A DNA stretch of 64,000 nt, taken from NCBI GenBank assembly GCA_026182355.1, contig JAPFBL010001928.1, positions 3,321,001 to 3,385,000 of the forward strand, given 5' to 3'. Of this stretch, positions 1 to 10,904 are shown piece after piece; the first letter of the stretch is position 1; each line of letters begins with the position of its first letter. Origin of the DNA: Hermatobates lingyangjiaoensis. Lineage: Eukaryota; Arthropoda; Insecta; Hemiptera; Hermatobatidae. The notes below the pieces were generated by a model. That model was not told where the DNA came from, ran no database searches, and saw nothing but the letters and a program-made list of their open reading frames with translations. The translations under genes were made by a program, and so were the position numbers.

Positions 1-700
1 ATACTGAGCACTCGTACGAATTGTCACAGGACTTCCGTCGGTTAGTGCAGCAACATTCCTATTGCCATCCATGCGAAAGATTAAATTGCCTATACTGCCA
101 TTCATTTTATTACTATTATTTTATTTATTATTATTACTACTTTAATCATTTTATTATTATTACTACTGTTCTTACTATTCAGTGATATTATTCACTATTA
201 ATATGTCTATTAAATACGCCTTGCTTTGTGTTGCTTTCAGTTTGTATTGCATTCAGTGTGATGCTTTACATGTGTGTTCAGCTTCCATAAGTAGTTGGCC
301 TGCGTATGAATGACCACAGTAGTCTGCTGGTAAGCGCAGTGGCCTTCCCAGTACCACTAATGCCGGTTCTCATGGATTCAGTTTCAATGACTGTTTCCGT
401 GTACAGGTTCTTGGACACATAAATGAAACTAGTGCTAATGCCACATTCAGATCTTCAAAAGAAGCACTCATTAGTCATCTGGTAGATAGGTCAGCTTCTG
501 GACCTAACTCCAGTTGTTATTTGTTCTCTTTTATTTAATCTTTTATTTACTTACTTATTTTATATTTATAGTTGGTTTTTACCAATTTTTATATAGTTTT
601 TTATTTAATTGTTTTATATATATATTATTTATCTTTGTTGTTATATGATTATATATATATATATATACACTCTTTTTCGTTGGAAATACGATCCAAAACG
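1..700. other. non-coding, no recognised element
   Basis: AT-rich DNA with simple TTA-type runs near 100-200. No reading frame resembles a known protein and no terminal repeats are visible. The 69-codon frame at 609-818 runs through (TA)n sequence and into the inverted repeat described next, so I do not treat it as a gene. Confidence 0.4.
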
Positions 701-710
701 GACAAATATA

Positions 711-891
711 GTTCAATATAGACAAAGAAACATAGAGAAATCAAAAGAACACACTTACAGTTACGGTCTCCAACCGTCTCTGAACCAGTCCGCTTGGTTT
801 CCCTCTTATCTCTCCTGAAGACGGTTCAAACCGAAAATTAGAGACTGTAAGTGTGTTCTTTTGATTTCGCTATGTTTCTTTTTCTATATTG

Positions 892-900
<9 letters not shown>
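711..900. repeat. inverted repeat carrying a hammerhead-like motif
   Basis: The arm at about 711-770 is the reverse complement of about 841-900 (both contain the TTCAATATAG / CTATATTGAA and AACACACTTACAG / CTGTAAGTGTGTT blocks). The right arm carries an intact HHR-like motif (811-844). The unit ends in a long (TA)n tract. A related fragment lies at about 46688-46760 and diverged copies at 44668 and 58805-58960. Confidence 0.7.
811..844 (+). ncRNA. hammerhead-like ribozyme motif, AATT family
   Basis: Layout: TCTC (stem I), CTGAAGA, extra C, stem II GGTT/AACC closed by CA, GAA, self-complementary AATT, A at the cleavage position, then GAGA, which pairs fully with TCTC. All three helices therefore close in DNA. 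The core matches the hammerhead consensus apart from one additional nucleotide before stem II, a variation known from a viroid hammerhead. Self-cleavage is inferred. Confidence 0.65.
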
Positions 901-944
<44 letters not shown>

Positions 945-953
945 ATATATATA
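893..953. repeat. (TA)n microsatellite
   Basis: Near-uninterrupted AT dinucleotide tract directly 3' of the HHR-bearing inverted repeat. Confidence 0.95.
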
Positions 954-959
954 GTTGAC

Positions 960-2630
960 TACCCTCCCTCCATAAGTTGGAGGCCTGATTGAATGCCTCT
1001 TCAATGATCCTTCACATCAATCTTCACCTGTTTTCGGTGTGAATCAATCTACTCATATCTTCTTCATTACGAAACAATGGAATTATAGTAGCGAGTGTCT
1101 GTGATTTCTTTCTGTGAATTTGGTTTTATTTAGTTCGTGGAATCGTTTCATTTAATTTGTAAATGTATACATATATAAATTACCTAAATATAAAAGTCAG
1201 TTAAGTATGTCTCTGTCTTTGTATCACTTTTGTTCTAGTATATGTTTAAAGTTTTTTATGCTATGATTTAATTGTGCCTAAGCATTCAGTTTATAGTAGT
1301 CGTATCCTCGGTCTATGAAATATGTTCTATATTTTACCTGTCGTCGCTGTGGTCCGGCATTATTGTGAAACTTCAATATCTGTCTTTGTTTTTGTGTTAA
1401 TGTTTTCGGTTTATCTTACTGTCAAGTTACCATAGTTATTTAAAAAATTAATTGCTTTGAGCTGTTTAATATTATAATAAGTTTTGATTAAATTTAAATT
1501 TATTCGTGAATATGTTTTAAGATAATAAGGCATGAATAATTCATCATTTAAATGAAGATAACTATATTTGTGTAGATATATTATTTGAATGAATTATTCA
1601 TTTGGTCCCCTTAGAAGCAATATAAACATGTTGATCTTGTAACAATATGAATAATTAAAAAAAATAAGTAATTAAGTCATTGTACATGAACTTAATAAAA
1701 AGTAACAAAAGGAAAATACCTGCACAGTTGATGTGTTTATCATATGGTGGTGACTAGCCACTTTGTTTTATTTGCTTCGTGTAGGTTAGAGTGTGGTTAG
1801 AGCTCTAGAGGAAGCTCCAGGCCTAACAATTGACACTTCACTCCTTGTACCTTATCATTTAGGCAAAATTAATTCAACCTAAACTATCATTCAATGCTTT
1901 GAGCAAATCTCTCTGGAATACTGGAAGATTGAATACAAGTGGCATTCTTTGAGGCCCGATACTTCTACGCACAGTAAATATTCAAAGCGCCACTAGATAG
2001 TGTGACGCGTCTTTAACGTAAATTGTTCTCCTTCACATTTAACGACTGAAATGCCAACAATTGAAGTGAGGAAAAGAACAACTCTTTAGAGTATTTCCCT
2101 TCTATACCATTGATCTAAGACATTCTTCTTCTACTTAAAGCTTTTTGTTATAGCCCACATTTAGTATCCCATTGATTATTGTATGTATCTTTGAAGTCAA
2201 TGTTACTTTTGCTGAAAACTAAAATATACTTTAGTAATATATATAATTAGATATCAGTGTAACATTTATGCTTGCGTGAATGCCAGCTTGATTTAACATT
2301 CTTAGATCTCAACTACGTCGACACAAAGAAACCCTGGTAATTCGATTGTTTTTAAAATCAAAACTTAGAATTCTATCAAGGTGGGAAACAGCTGTTTATC
2401 TGTGGCATTAGAAAGAACAGTCTTCCTCTTCAGTTGGAAGCACAACATTCAATTGAAATTTTGTCCATTGTTGTCCTAAATTCAAGGAGAAGTTGGCTGC
2501 TCGGGTACCAGGCCGAATGTAAAAAACAGACAACTGCTAGACCATTTATGACTACCTTAAGGTATGAGAGATAATGGAAAGAAAAATGGACATGAATGTT
2601 CAGAGTCAAAATAAATTAAGGCAAATGTTA
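960..2630. other. non-coding, no recognised element
   Basis: About 1.7 kb of AT-rich sequence with no supported gene. A weak HHR-like remnant may lie near 1050-1100 (TCTTCATTACGAAAC followed by ATAGTAGCGAG, resembling the ATAT-family 3' flank), but its core is too decayed to call. Confidence 0.4.
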
Positions 2631-2673
2631 TTAAGGAAAATATATTACGTCTTCACCACAAGGAATTTATTTT

Positions 2674-2712
2674 ACTACGCGTTTCGAACACTTACTGTTC
2701 ATCATCAGGCAG
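2674..2712 (-). ncRNA. hammerhead-like ribozyme motif, ACGCGT family
   Basis: On the minus strand: CTGATGA, extra T, stem II GAACA/TGTTC with a 5-nt loop, GAA, palindromic ACGCGT, then A. Stem I is weak (GT with wobble pairing). It pairs head-to-head with the copy at 2783. Confidence 0.6.
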
Positions 2713-2782
2713 ATCTACAATATGAAGACAAAGTGTATAAAATTTTTTGAAGTTATATAAAAGAACCAACATTTTACCTAAA

Positions 2783-2826
2783 TTTGTCTGATGATGGACA
2801 CTAAGTGTTCGAAACGCGTCGTAAAA
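2783..2826 (+). ncRNA. hammerhead-like ribozyme motif, ACGCGT family
   Basis: CTGATGA, extra T, stem II GGACAC/GTGTTC (one G-T pair) with loop TAA, GAA, palindromic ACGCGT, C at the cleavage position, then GTAAA, which can pair with TTTGT upstream using two wobble pairs. Confidence 0.62.
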
Positions 2827-2899
2827 TAGATTACTTGTGGTAGAGATGTAATATATTTTCCTCACTATCATGACATACCACGTCATGGTATATTACATA

Positions 2900-3960
2900 G
2901 AGATATAATATAACTATCAGCATAGATTGTGAGGAAGACAATGTCAGGAATCGTAAATTATAAAAATATTAATACACGAAATATAGCAAAGTTTAAAACT
3001 ATTGCTATTTAACACTTGTAATCCTCCTCATATTAAGGTTACCCCTAAACATTCGCTTTTTGTAGAGCACAGTAACTTTATAACCCGTAGATTTCAACGA
3101 AAGCACTTAAGGGACAATTGTTCTGAACTGGTCGTAAGCCGTGTTCTACCCGCCGAGGTACCTCAGTGGTCTGGACTCCGGAAGGACGGGAGTGATTCTT
3201 CTTTATCTATCACTCCTTATTTCCCAGTTGTCCTCTTGACACTGTTATTTAGGAGTTTGTCCTATTCTTTCTTCATTTCCTTGCATTACTTACGTCTTTA
3301 TTCATCCTACCTCTATATATTATTCCCTTCCTAATAACAACTTACAGAATATTTTCTGTAATGTCTCCCAAGCCTCTTAATCTTATTAGAGAAATTGACC
3401 AATGAGAGCGACGCGGCTATCAAACTTGCCTTATTACTAAACCTAGGACTTCCATTTAGAATAATTCTTATATCTCCATTTTAGTATCGTCGACCTCTCC
3501 ACACTCTGTCTGTCGACTGAACGGCTCTCAAACCGATATTTTTATGCCAGTTTGTTGCAAATTAGCATTGGTGCCCAGACTTTAAACCTACTGACCCCTT
3601 CACAAAAAATATGTTTTCGCAACAAAAATTGTATAAGTTTAAAAAAAAATATGTTTGAAGTTGAAGTAATAAAAAAAATTACGAAATAAAGGAAGAGTAA
3701 AAATTCTATTGATTGTTTACTTGAATATAGAATAAAAATTAGCATTGCTGATGTGACTTACACAGAAATAAATACAAATCCATAATGAGTTCTGCCATAA
3801 CTCACATCTAAGTTTGAATATCAGTCTTCATCCTGAGAAGTGGTCGGCATTGTATGCTGGCCCGGTCACTCTACCTAACAATGATAGGTACCAATTGTCG
3901 GTACCGGATCATATTGATTACATTAGGTCACATTTAAATCTGATCACTCTGTAAGACAGA
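2900..3960. other. non-coding, no recognised element
   Basis: No recognised gene or element. The 110-codon frame at 3002-3334 (plus) gives a hydrophobic, low-complexity C-terminus and no recognisable domain, so it is not called as a gene. Confidence 0.4.
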
Positions 3961-3969
3961 GTGATATAT

Positions 3970-4003
<34 letters not shown>

Positions 4004-4039
4004 CAGTCGTTATCAGCCTTTGGAGCGATTCACTTCTTT

Positions 4040-4070
4040 TCCTGAAGACGAGGACATCGAAATATAGTAG
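4040..4070 (+). ncRNA. hammerhead-like ribozyme motif, ATAT family
   Basis: CTGAAGA, extra C, a weak stem II (GA...TC), GAA, ATAT, A, then GTAGTGAG. The same 3' flank occurs in the minus-strand copy at 44942-44974. It is flanked by (TA)n on both sides (about 3960-4005 and 4119-4155). Stem II is only two pairs, so it is probably inactive. Confidence 0.45.
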
Positions 4071-4112
4071 TGAGTTCAGTGGTTTCCTTTCTATGTGTTC
4101 TTTTTTAAATTC

Positions 4113-4118
<6 letters not shown>

Positions 4119-4155
<37 letters not shown>
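4119..4155. repeat. (TA)n microsatellite
   Basis: Dinucleotide tract that ends where the HHR palindrome unit (TAAAGATTTCACATAAACACG) begins. Confidence 0.95.
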
Positions 4156-4158
<3 letters not shown>

Positions 4159-4221
4159 ATTTCACATAAACACGTGAAACAACAATCAATGGTAAAACCA
4201 CAATAAGAAATGGGAAAACAA

Positions 4222-4264
4222 GACTAAGATCTTTCAACCGTAACAAGCGGTCTTCGTCAGAGTC
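4222..4264 (-). ncRNA. hammerhead-like ribozyme motif, AGATCT family, intact
   Basis: Minus strand: GACT (stem I), CTGACGA, extra A, stem II GACCG/CGGTT (one G-T pair) with loop CTTGTTA, GAA, palindromic AGATCT, T, then AGTC closing stem I with four Watson-Crick pairs. This is one of the best-formed copies in the window. Repeats of it lie at 15908, 40545 and 60624. Confidence 0.7.
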
Positions 4265-4355
4265 AAAAACCCAACTAAACACTAAAGCTAAAACTAAAAC
4301 TAAACTAAAACTAAACACTAGATGCAGAAAACATCTGGTGTTTAGTTGGGTTTTT

Positions 4356-4398
4356 GAATCTGACGAAGACCGCTTGTTACGGTTGAAAGATCTTAGTC
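4356..4398 (+). ncRNA. hammerhead-like ribozyme motif, AGATCT family, stem I mutated
   Basis: Same core as the minus-strand partner (CTGACGA at 4360-4366, AGATCT at 4388-4393), but the 5' stem I strand reads GAAT instead of GACT, breaking the pair with AGTC at 4395-4398. Confidence 0.6.
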
Positions 4399-4426
4399 TT
4401 GTTTTCTCATTTCTTATCGTGGTTTG

Positions 4427-4429
<3 letters not shown>

Positions 4430-4471
<42 letters not shown>
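4430..4471. repeat. (TA)n microsatellite
   Basis: Dinucleotide tract at the right boundary of the palindromic HHR unit. Confidence 0.95.
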
Positions 4472-4473
<2 letters not shown>

Positions 4474-4474
4474 T

Positions 4475-5312
4475 GATTAAATAAATAATAATGCCACCCA
4501 GAAGGACTATAAAGACAAAAGTAACACAATTAAAGAACATCTTAAATAAAACCCATTTTTTTGAATATTTCAAACTTCATAGTGATATCTGAAGAAACAG
4601 GAGTGATGGATGGAACGGATGATAGTCAACTGAAAAACTCTTTCCTCTAGGGATATATACAATGGTATAAGAATGAAAGATAAAATATCTGAGAAGACTG
4701 GAAGGGAAAGCAAGAATTGTAAAGTATTCTTAAATTTATAATACTATATCGACTTTTTTGGTAATTATCCTCTCATTGTTAAAGTACTTAATTTCATTCT
4801 CAGTTTTTTTTTATACCCTTAGATACTTTAATGGGCATTAGGCAATTAGCAATTAATGGTTAGAAAATTGAAGGATCATTTTCTTTAATTTTTCCCTTTT
4901 CGCTGCAATCTCGGCGTTTTCTCCTTGAGTAACTTAATTTAGGTCAAACTTTAAGAACTAAAGACCAAGTTTCCTTTACAACTTAAACTTGTGTCCAAGT
5001 TTTCACATTTTCTTCCAGTTATTGGAACTCGATTAGAATATGAGCAAGCTTTCAAAACTAATTTAATGAAACGTGGAATCTTTGGAGAGAAGAAAGTTTT
5101 AAAATATATTCTTACGCTTCATAAAGGAAATTAAGTCATTACTGGTTTAATAAAATCTGCTTGAGTTGAGGTCTGCGTTTTCAAACTGAATTTACAATTC
5201 ATTATGTGGATTGAATTTTAAAAAGTACTGACAAGCTTTTTGAAGTTTGTATTCATTTAGTTTCATCTGATTTTAAATAATAATTTTGATACTTATATAA
5301 TGTATAATTATG
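4475..5312. other. non-coding, no recognised element
   Basis: No gene, terminal repeat or tandem array seen. Confidence 0.35.
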
Positions 5313-5727
5313 GTCTAGATCAGGCGTGGGAAACCTGCGGCCTTTTGAATCATGAAATGCGGCCTTCTGCGGTTTGTTGAGAAAAATGTTTCAAAATATA
5401 AGTAATTATAATTATGATAATAAAAGCAAAACATTCTGGCATTTAGGAAGAATACTATTCATCAATAATTACTTGAAAAGTCTAAGCTTTTAGAAAATGA
5501 TTTTCCTGAGTTAACAATGGTGATAAACGAAGACACTGCTGAGTCTTGTGAAAGATGCGAAACAGTTTTAGAAGAACTGATCGAGTAATATAATGACAGA
5601 TTCAAGAATTTTACAATATAACTATCATATAAGAATTTGCTTATCCATTCGTGGTGGCTTTTTGGGGAAGTAAAAGGTGCTAAAATGGCCTTTACTCCAA
5701 GAAAAGTTCCCCACCTCTGGTCTAGAT
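5313..5727. mobile_element. hAT-superfamily element, internally reduced, with perfect 8-bp TSD
   Basis: The element spans 5321-5719 (399 bp). Ends read CAGGCGTGGGAAAC and, on the reverse strand, CAGAGGTGGGGAAC, which is the hAT CAGNGGTGG-type terminus. The flanks are identical octamers GTCTAGAT (5313-5320 and 5720-5727), the duplication length of hAT transposases. On the plus strand, codons near 5475-5610 read approximately LEKSKLLENDF...LIE-stop-YNDRFKNF, faintly like the C-terminal region of hAT transposases, so it may be an internally deleted autonomous copy. A second copy lacking the right end lies at 36826-37222. Confidence 0.85.
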
Positions 5728-6665
5728 CATATTCAAGATACATGTCATGTTATTTTGGAAATACGTTTGAAGAAAAAGATACTACGTAAAGTTAACATGT
5801 ATCTACGTTGTTCTTATAGGCATGCGTAACTTACCCTGTTTTGTTCAGATGCTTTTGAATGCCCGATCAATAAACTTTGGCTATTATGATCCATGTACTC
5901 GTATGTGAATACTAAATCGCAAAGGATATCAAACTTGTCAGACGCTTCTTAGTCACCCATTTTGTCCGTGAGTTAATCTGTTTTCAGAATTATTTACATG
6001 AGGCTCTTATATCTAAAAACAGCTCTAAAATTGCAATACAATATTTCTTTAAAAAAAACCATTTTAAATTATTTGTTTATTTGAAATAAAATAAATTGTT
6101 TGTTTTAATAAATGAAATGTTTTTTTAACCTTTGTATAATCTCATCGGTAAAAGGGTTACCTTTGGTCAAGAGCCTTTATTATTTTTTATCGTTATAAAG
6201 GTATTATTTTGTTACTAAATTAAAAGGTATTTTGTTAAGACTCGATCCGCCTGACACTATCCCATAGAATTTATTCAGTTCATCTCACAGGTTTACCACA
6301 ACTTCGAATGCTATTCGTCAACATTCATTCTATAGTGCCTTTGCAAACGTGTTCAACATAGTCACATACAGCTGTCTTGATTATATCATTTGAATATATT
6401 AAGATATAGTGAACGTAGATTGTTTGATATTTCTTATTCTATTCAACTCTTTTGCGAATTTTACACCCTCATAGACTGAATTTCGAATATCATTCGTATC
6501 TCTTGCTTATGTTATTAGAGGAATTGGTTGTTCCCATTTCATATCTCTGGCATCACAGTTTGGGCTCTGCATTCATCTGTCAGCAAGCAGTCGACTCTAA
6601 GTCTGCCCCGGTGAAGGAGTACTATGTCCTTGCAGATACCATTCATTATGTTCTATAATGAAATA
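5728..6665. other. non-coding, no recognised element
   Basis: AT-rich single-copy-looking DNA. No supported gene. Confidence 0.35.
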
Positions 6666-6719
6666 GAACTAGGAAAAGGATTAAGTCTCCACACAAAAAA
6701 AGTTTATTACTAGAAACTA

Positions 6720-6759
6720 AACAACGCGTTTCAAACACTTGGTTTTCTTCTTCAGGTTA
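6720..6759 (-). ncRNA. hammerhead-like ribozyme motif, ACGCGT family
   Basis: Minus strand: CTGAAGA, extra A, stem II GAAAAC/GTGTTT (one internal mismatch, one wobble), GAA, ACGCGT, T, then GTT pairing with AAC upstream. It is a mirror copy of 6878-6916. Confidence 0.55.
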
Positions 6760-6877
6760 CATCTGCTCTGCTGGGGTGGTTGTTGGGGAGGTGAGACCAA
6801 ACAAGGACTCATTGAGTGAGACCAACAGTCCTTGCTTGGTCTCACCTCCCGAACAACCACCCCAGCAGAGCAGATGT

Positions 6878-6916
6878 AACCTGAAGAAGAAAACCAAGTG
6901 TTTGAAACGCGTTGTT
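6878..6916 (+). ncRNA. hammerhead-like ribozyme motif, ACGCGT family
   Basis: AAC (stem I), CTGAAGA, extra A, stem II GAAAAC/GTGTTT with loop CAA, GAA, ACGCGT, T, GTT. Same stem III as the copies at 2674 and 2783, although the rest of the sequence differs. Confidence 0.55.
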
Positions 6917-7404
6917 TAGTTTCTAGTAATAAACTTTTTTGTGTGGAGACTTAATACTTTTCCTAACATGAGTAAATACCACACTATAACAGATTGCACA
7001 GTTAATGAATCTATATATGTACTACCTTAACGAAAAAAATAAACTTCACTATGGCCGTTACAATGAAAAGAGTGCATAATATTTTTTTTATTTTACATGG
7101 AAAGTTTATGATTTGATTGAACTATGAACTCCAGACCTTCACCAAGTACTTATGACAACTGCAGTGTACTTTTCACAGACAATTATGTTCCCAAATATTT
7201 AATTTTTTATTATAATTTACTATTTTGTGGGAATATGCAGTAATTCTCTTTTCATAAGTCGTAACAAAAGTATGTCAGCTATTTGATCTGTCAAACTAAA
7301 CAGTACGTACTTAAATCAGTACTAGACGACAGTTGATGTTGTAACATCAACAACACAAAATGTTGTTGGACTGATCATTTTAGGTCTGATCTAGTCTTAT
7401 TAAC

Positions 7405-7640
7405 ACTTTATTCATAATGTGGTATCGTCCAATCACTTCTTCAGTACTAAGTATCTGATACTCATGATATTGGTACCTAATTTACAATCTGATATTGCCC
7501 ATTAACTTCTTCTAGTACTTAGAATCGGTACTTCAACCAGAATATGATATCATCCATTAACTTTCTCTGGAACTGAGTATTGTGCACTTTTTTTTAAAAT
7601 CTGATATCATCCTATCACTTCTTCGAATAGTATATACTAT
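7405..7640. repeat. degenerate tandem repeat, about four units of 57-75 bp
   Basis: Units begin GGTATCGTCCAATCACTTCTTC, GATATTGCCCATTAACTTCTTC, GATATCATCCATTAACTTTCTC and GATATCATCCTATCACTTCTTC, each followed by an AGTACTnAGTAT-type block. Old, diverged minisatellite. Confidence 0.65.
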
Positions 7641-7649
7641 ATTCATCTT

Positions 7650-9290
7650 AATTTAGTGTATTCTTCTACTGGAATGGACATATGGGCTTCTGACAATTCA
7701 GTAGTAACTTGATGCTAGGTTATATGTATACTATACAATAGCATACATATAAGTTCGAATAATTGAGATGCTGCGACATATGTGTTTTGTTATGACCGTG
7801 TAAAATCTATGATCTCTTCTTTGACTTTTTTTCCATTTATCTTTGGGTTGACATGTTGAGGTTCTTGGAGAATACGAGTTTAGTCTTCCGAATGCTTTCT
7901 TTTCTGGTAAGTTTTATAAACTTTATGACTATATATAACGCTAATTAATTTAATGGCATCATTTTTAAATTTTACTTCACACTTGAAAATTTCAAGTATA
8001 CGTTTTTGACCAGATAATGCAAATAGGATAAATTATAGATTCTAGTAGAGGTAGCGTAAGTTACTGAAGAGGACAGTTGGATTACAGACGAGGAGGCGTT
8101 ACCGATAGAGCAGGAACACTGAACTTTATAATCAGGACACCATGCCTGTTTTAATAATGTCAAACGAGCTTTACAATAGTCAATTTTGAATAGTTTACAC
8201 CCCAAGTCAGTAAGTTTGATGTCTTTTATGCAGACGTCCAGATTTTATTAAACAGCTTTATTTGAGAAGCAAAAGCCTGCCTTCCACTTAGTCCAGATGT
8301 TCTACATCTTTATCGAATTCCCGGCAATATTGCAAAACTTTACTATTTCATAGTATCCCTTTCAGGAAAAATTCTTGAGGACAAAATAATAAAATAGTAT
8401 CCACTGTCAGTTTGATCCAAATTGGGTTACAGAAGGGAAAACTGGGTAAACTTTATACATTATTCAGACTGGGTCAAGGAAATATAATACTGCTATGTTC
8501 AATTTATTTTATTATCTCTAAAGGGTAGGGGGTGAAAAAAAAAGCAGCTGCACTACAAAAGATGGAAGAATCTGAACGTGACGTGTCTATTAAACAGACG
8601 TGATATTTCCAGCTACAAACTTTTTTTTCTATTTAGACAATAAAAAAAGACAAATTGACAGCCTGCATTGTTGAATCGATTCAAAGTCCATGGAGCTCGC
8701 AGGACTCTCTTGTCCTGCAGGCTTTTAAAATTCCAAACCCCAATAAACTATTTCATTTTGCCTCGTCTAGGGAAATGCTTTATTGAATGACTCTATAAAC
8801 TAGGACGACACATGGTCTTTCAATTTGTTTATTGAGCCACCAGTTAGTACAAAATAGCGCCATTTAGCCTTTGTTTTTTATTTGAAATCCAACTTTTTTA
8901 TATAACTGAAATTAAATAGCTCATGTAGGAAGAAATATTTCAAACAAAACAACCACAAATATTTTGTTTAATTAATTGTATTTGTATTATAATTATTATC
9001 TTCATAATTGGAGTACGAATACATCTTATATCAATATTTTTGGTAACAGTCCAGATTTGATGTACGAGTATGTCTTGTTAAATAGTACACCATTTATAAA
9101 GAGCATATTATTGTGTACCAATATATATATATTCTTTTATAAGACTGCAGTGCTGATAAATTGAAGTCCATTATCAATGCACTATTATTACTTCATTAGC
9201 ATCTTTTATTTTCTAACAAGTTTTCTGCCTCTACTCCCGAAAACTTTAAATCGTATGTAATGCCTGTAGTAAGTGAGGTGAACAGCAAGC
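7650..9290. other. mostly unrecognised; possible Ty3/Gypsy RT trace near 8660-8720
   Basis: No intact gene. One plus-strand frame near 8655-8710 reads IVESIQSPWSS, resembling the start of Ty3/Gypsy reverse transcriptase (I..S.SPW.S), but the following VVLV-KKDG motif is absent. This is a weak match from eleven residues and may be chance. Confidence 0.25.
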
Positions 9291-9704
9291 TTTATTGATG
9301 ATTGATATATTTTGATTATATATATATATATATAAAAGTTTGTAATTTGCAGTCTAACCGGGGATTAAATAGAAACATAAAAGTAATATCTATGTTTGTG
9401 GACTTGTACTACATGTACAGAATGGGTGATCCAGGTCCCTACTCAATCCACGTTGGAGTCTTCACAACGTGGGCAAACGATGGACACATAGTGATAGATT
9501 ATTCATTATTATTATTATTATTATTAGATATAAATATATAAAAGGCAAGGTATCCTGGTGGCAGGGAACGAAGGAAGTGATGAGTTGGTGACGATACCGG
9601 CTGGCTGGATATATATTATTCGATAATGTCTTCCAAGCCTATCTTTAATTTGGTTTGCACTGACTTCCCCACCTGCATTACTCTACCGGTGTGAAATCTT
9701 ATCA

Positions 9705-10055
9705 TTATGAGAGACATTCACGGTGGCAGTGGGGTCGCAGTGGAGACTGACACAAGGACAGGTGGAAGAATTGTGGGGCAAGAGTGACGAGGGTGTGTTC
9801 AGGCGGGGAGACGCGGTCTGCGGTGATGGGACGCAGGTCGGCCTGAGCATGGGCCAGGTGGAGCCCCAGGTCAGGCTCAGGGCTCGCATGGCCCTGTTTG
9901 GCATGGTCTGGTTGCTCAGGGTTAGGGCCCAGCTGAGAAAGCACCCGGCCTCTCCCCCTCCTACCAGGCAGATCTTCACGCTGGGAGGCAATCCCGAACA
10001 TCCTTCTTTCTGCGAGGTTCACGGCCTTCATTCTTCTAAGCATCAGCATTCAGGT
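9705..10055. other. GC-rich island with overlapping frames on both strands
   Basis: About 350 bp at clearly higher G+C than its surroundings. Frames stay open on both strands (plus 9723-10136, 137 codons; minus 9705-10049, 114 codons), as expected for any GC-rich block. A possible plus-strand splice donor (CATTCAG then GTATAT) lies at its right edge near 10051. I do not recognise either peptide. It could be an unrecognised exon, a CpG-like regulatory block or foreign DNA. Confidence 0.4.
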
Positions 10056-10272
10056 ATATCCAAAAAAACTTTATACAATCTTAGTTATTACAGTAATTTT
10101 AGTAATAGTTGTTCATTTATACACAAAAAATTCTAGCATATTGTGATTGACTCATTACAAGTATTCGCATTAATAGAAATTCATTCATTCATTCAGAAAT
10201 AAGTTCATTCACTTATATGATAATAATTTCATCTGGGTGAGTAACCGCCTTGGCTTCATGCAGGACCCTTCC

Positions 10273-10306
10273 TCTCCTGATGACGACTATTGTCGAAATA
10301 TAAAAG
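10273..10306 (+). ncRNA. hammerhead-like ribozyme motif, ATAT family
   Basis: CTGATGA, extra C, stem II GAC/GTC with loop TATT, GAA, ATAT, A. Stem I does not pair convincingly. A (TA)n tract follows within about 70 bp. Confidence 0.5.
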
Positions 10307-10373
10307 TTGATTATGTTTGCTTCTATCTTTATGTCTCTTAGGTATAATTTTTATGTAAAGTCCATCAGGCCGT

Positions 10374-10504
10374 TATATATATATATATATATATATAATA
10401 TATTTCATATATAATATATTTTATAATATATATTATTATTATATATATATATAATATATAATATATATATAATATAATATATATATATAATATATATATA
10501 TATT
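10374..10504. repeat. compound (TA)n tract
   Basis: Interrupted AT-only sequence of TATATA, TAATATA and ATTATT runs. Confidence 0.9.
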
Positions 10505-10904
10505 TCTGTTCAAATCATTAAGCTAGTGACCACTGATGACCGTAGTTTGACATTAAGAGCGTCTGAGGAGGCCCACATATGGTTATTGGGGGCCCGATCA
10601 GATCCCGGTTTAAATCAGAAGCGTTAACTTTTATTTGTTTTTCCTTTTATTTTTAACTTATATATTCATATTCATATATATATTTTTTTTATTTTATTTA
10701 TTTTTTTTCCTTTTTTTTTATTATATATATTTTTTATTTTATTTATTTATTTATTTATTTATTTTTTTTTTTTTTATTATTATTTCCTTTTTTATAATTT
10801 TTAATTTTATAATTTTATCTATTGTTTTTGCTTTCTCCGTTCTCCGACGTTTAGTGCCTAGCTCCTTTTTTACGCTAGTGCTGCTCTCTTCGGTTGACTC
10901 TTTA

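Larger units (their letters stand above)
2634..2862. repeat. inverted repeat with two head-to-head HHR-like motifs
   Basis: Arms about 2634-2712 and 2784-2862 are reverse complements with scattered differences. Each carries a complete hammerhead-like core (minus at 2674-2712, plus at 2783-2826). The central spacer is about 70 bp of AT-rich DNA. Stem II differs between the two arms (GAACA/TGTTC versus GGACAC/GTGTTC) yet stays paired. Confidence 0.75.
4155..4428. repeat. palindromic HHR unit, AGATCT family
   Basis: The left arm (about 4191-4281) is the reverse complement of about 4339-4428. The left part also carries the recurrent block AAGATTTCACATAAACACG...AATCAATG, found again near 15842, 17452, 34880, 40478, 44548 and 60823 and in reverse orientation near 60500 and 60720. 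Each arm holds an HHR-like core. (TA)n tracts bound both ends. The 153-codon minus frame here (4112-4573) simply reads through this palindrome and is not a gene. Confidence 0.8.
6670..6966. repeat. near-perfect 297-bp palindrome with paired HHR-like motifs
   Basis: Arms about 6670-6816 and 6829-6966 are almost perfectly complementary, leaving a centre of about a dozen bases. The arms carry HHR-like cores in head-to-head orientation (minus 6720-6759, plus 6878-6916). Arm identity is far higher than between dispersed copies, indicating recent formation or gene conversion. Confidence 0.88.

Noticed and set aside
3002..3334. 110-codon plus frame as a gene
   Set aside because: No recognisable motif; the C-terminus is low-complexity hydrophobic sequence.
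4112..4573. 153-codon minus-strand frame
   Set aside because: It reads through (TA)n tracts and both arms of a palindromic repeat, giving isoleucine-tyrosine runs. No protein domain.
8655..8720. Ty3/Gypsy reverse transcriptase
   Set aside because: Only about eleven residues resemble the start of the domain and the next conserved motif is missing. Mentioned at low confidence only.
9723..10136. 137-codon plus frame as a host gene
   Set aside because: GC-rich DNA leaves both strands open, no domain is recognisable and the start has no supporting context. Kept only as an unexplained island.
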